NCBI RefSeq assembly: GCF_003626755.1
Contig: NZ_RBCJ01000004.1
Location: forward strand, 1 to 64,000
From: Ulvibacterium marinum
Lineage (GTDB): Bacteria; Bacteroidota; Bacteroidia; Flavobacteriales; Flavobacteriaceae
Direction of reading: 5' to 3'
DNA length: 64,000 nt
The notes beneath the pieces are model-generated. The model searched no databases and was not told where the DNA came from. It was given only the letters and a program-made list of their open reading frames with translations. A program made the position numbers and the translations under genes. Positions 63,914-64,000 of the stretch are shown piece by piece; within the stretch, counting starts at the first letter, position 1; every line of letters starts with the position of its first letter.

Positions 63914-64000
63914 AAGTGTTACTTCCTTAAACCCGAATTCTTTTTTTACATTATCCTCAAGCTCAATAATCAGTTTACCCTCGGCAGAGACGCCACGGAT
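63905..64000 (-). CDS. birA: C-terminal end of probable biotin--protein ligase
   Basis: Only the last 31 residues fall inside the window: IRGVSAEGKLIIELEDNVKK then EFGFKEVTLLY. This matches the C-terminal SH3-like domain of BirA/biotin-[acetyl-CoA-carboxylase] ligases (GVSxxGxLxV, FxxKEVxLL). Its stop overlaps the convergent SRPBCC gene by nine bases. The gene continues to the right. Confidence 0.65.
   Translation of the reverse strand: MRGVSAEGKLIIELEDNVKKEFGFKEVTLLY

Overview
The window looks like the chromosome of a marine Flavobacteriaceae member (Bacteroidota). The evidence is several promoters of the Bacteroidota type (TTTG, about 19 bases, TAnnTTTG), almost no Shine-Dalgarno sequences except a perfect one before rpsU, type IX secretion (T9SS) components (gliding-motility type B C-terminal domain, PorP/SprF, OmpA with TPR and PD40), DUF2851, DUF3467, bS-THX, and the flavobacterial trpEGDCFBA gene order. 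No phage, insertion sequence, integron or CRISPR array was seen.

Layout. (1) 1-12693, minus strand: three surface or secretion loci. A giant repeat protein runs off the left edge. Next come two adjacent secreted genes, one with a C-type lectin domain, that share a C-terminal tail. Last is a T9SS triad: a calcium-binding-repeat cargo with a type B sorting domain, a translationally coupled PorP/SprF protein, and an OmpA/TPR/PD40 protein. The repeat parts of the giant protein and of the cargo are much richer in GC than their surroundings (39 of 60 bases in sampled lines against 23 of 60 in a nearby non-repeat line). (2) 13105-15016: prfC and DUF3467, convergent. (3) 15065-28495, minus strand: the transcription and translation super-operon. 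In transcription order it is tRNA-Thr(TGT), tRNA-Tyr, a broken tRNA-Gly copy, tRNA-Gly, tRNA-Thr(GGT), tuf, tRNA-Trp, secE, nusG, rplK, rplA, rplJ, rplL, a hairpin attenuator, rpoB, rpoC. Several small palindromes sit in its gaps. (4) 28517-37092, minus strand: hpf, a XerC/D recombinase, rpsU, acyl-CoA dehydrogenase, a helix-hairpin-helix protein, an AGCS symporter, a K+ channel with PspC, DUF2851 and rhodanese. (5) 37234-38290, plus strand: MarR and YceI. (6) 38348-45278, plus strand: the tryptophan operon with a complete leader-peptide attenuator (three consecutive Trp codons) followed by trpE, G, D, C, F, B, A and a small membrane protein. (7) 45321-49686: M20 peptidase, membrane class III nucleotide cyclase and a four-repeat surface lipoprotein. 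(8) 49776-56361, mostly minus strand: ppc, a UDG-like protein, bS-THX (plus strand), a small lipoprotein, yaaA, rluD and a PASTA protein. (9) 56547-64000, mostly plus strand: ddl, coaD, a PAS histidine kinase and response regulator pair, an M14 lipoprotein, NUDIX (minus), pyrE, an SRPBCC protein, and the tail of a probable birA.

Most of the window is conserved housekeeping DNA. The unusual material is the modular surface proteins at the left, a tRNA-Gly copy interrupted by a 32-bp palindrome inside the tuf operon, the trp attenuator whose promoter places the start of transcription almost on the leader-peptide ATG, and the solitary strong Shine-Dalgarno of rpsU.
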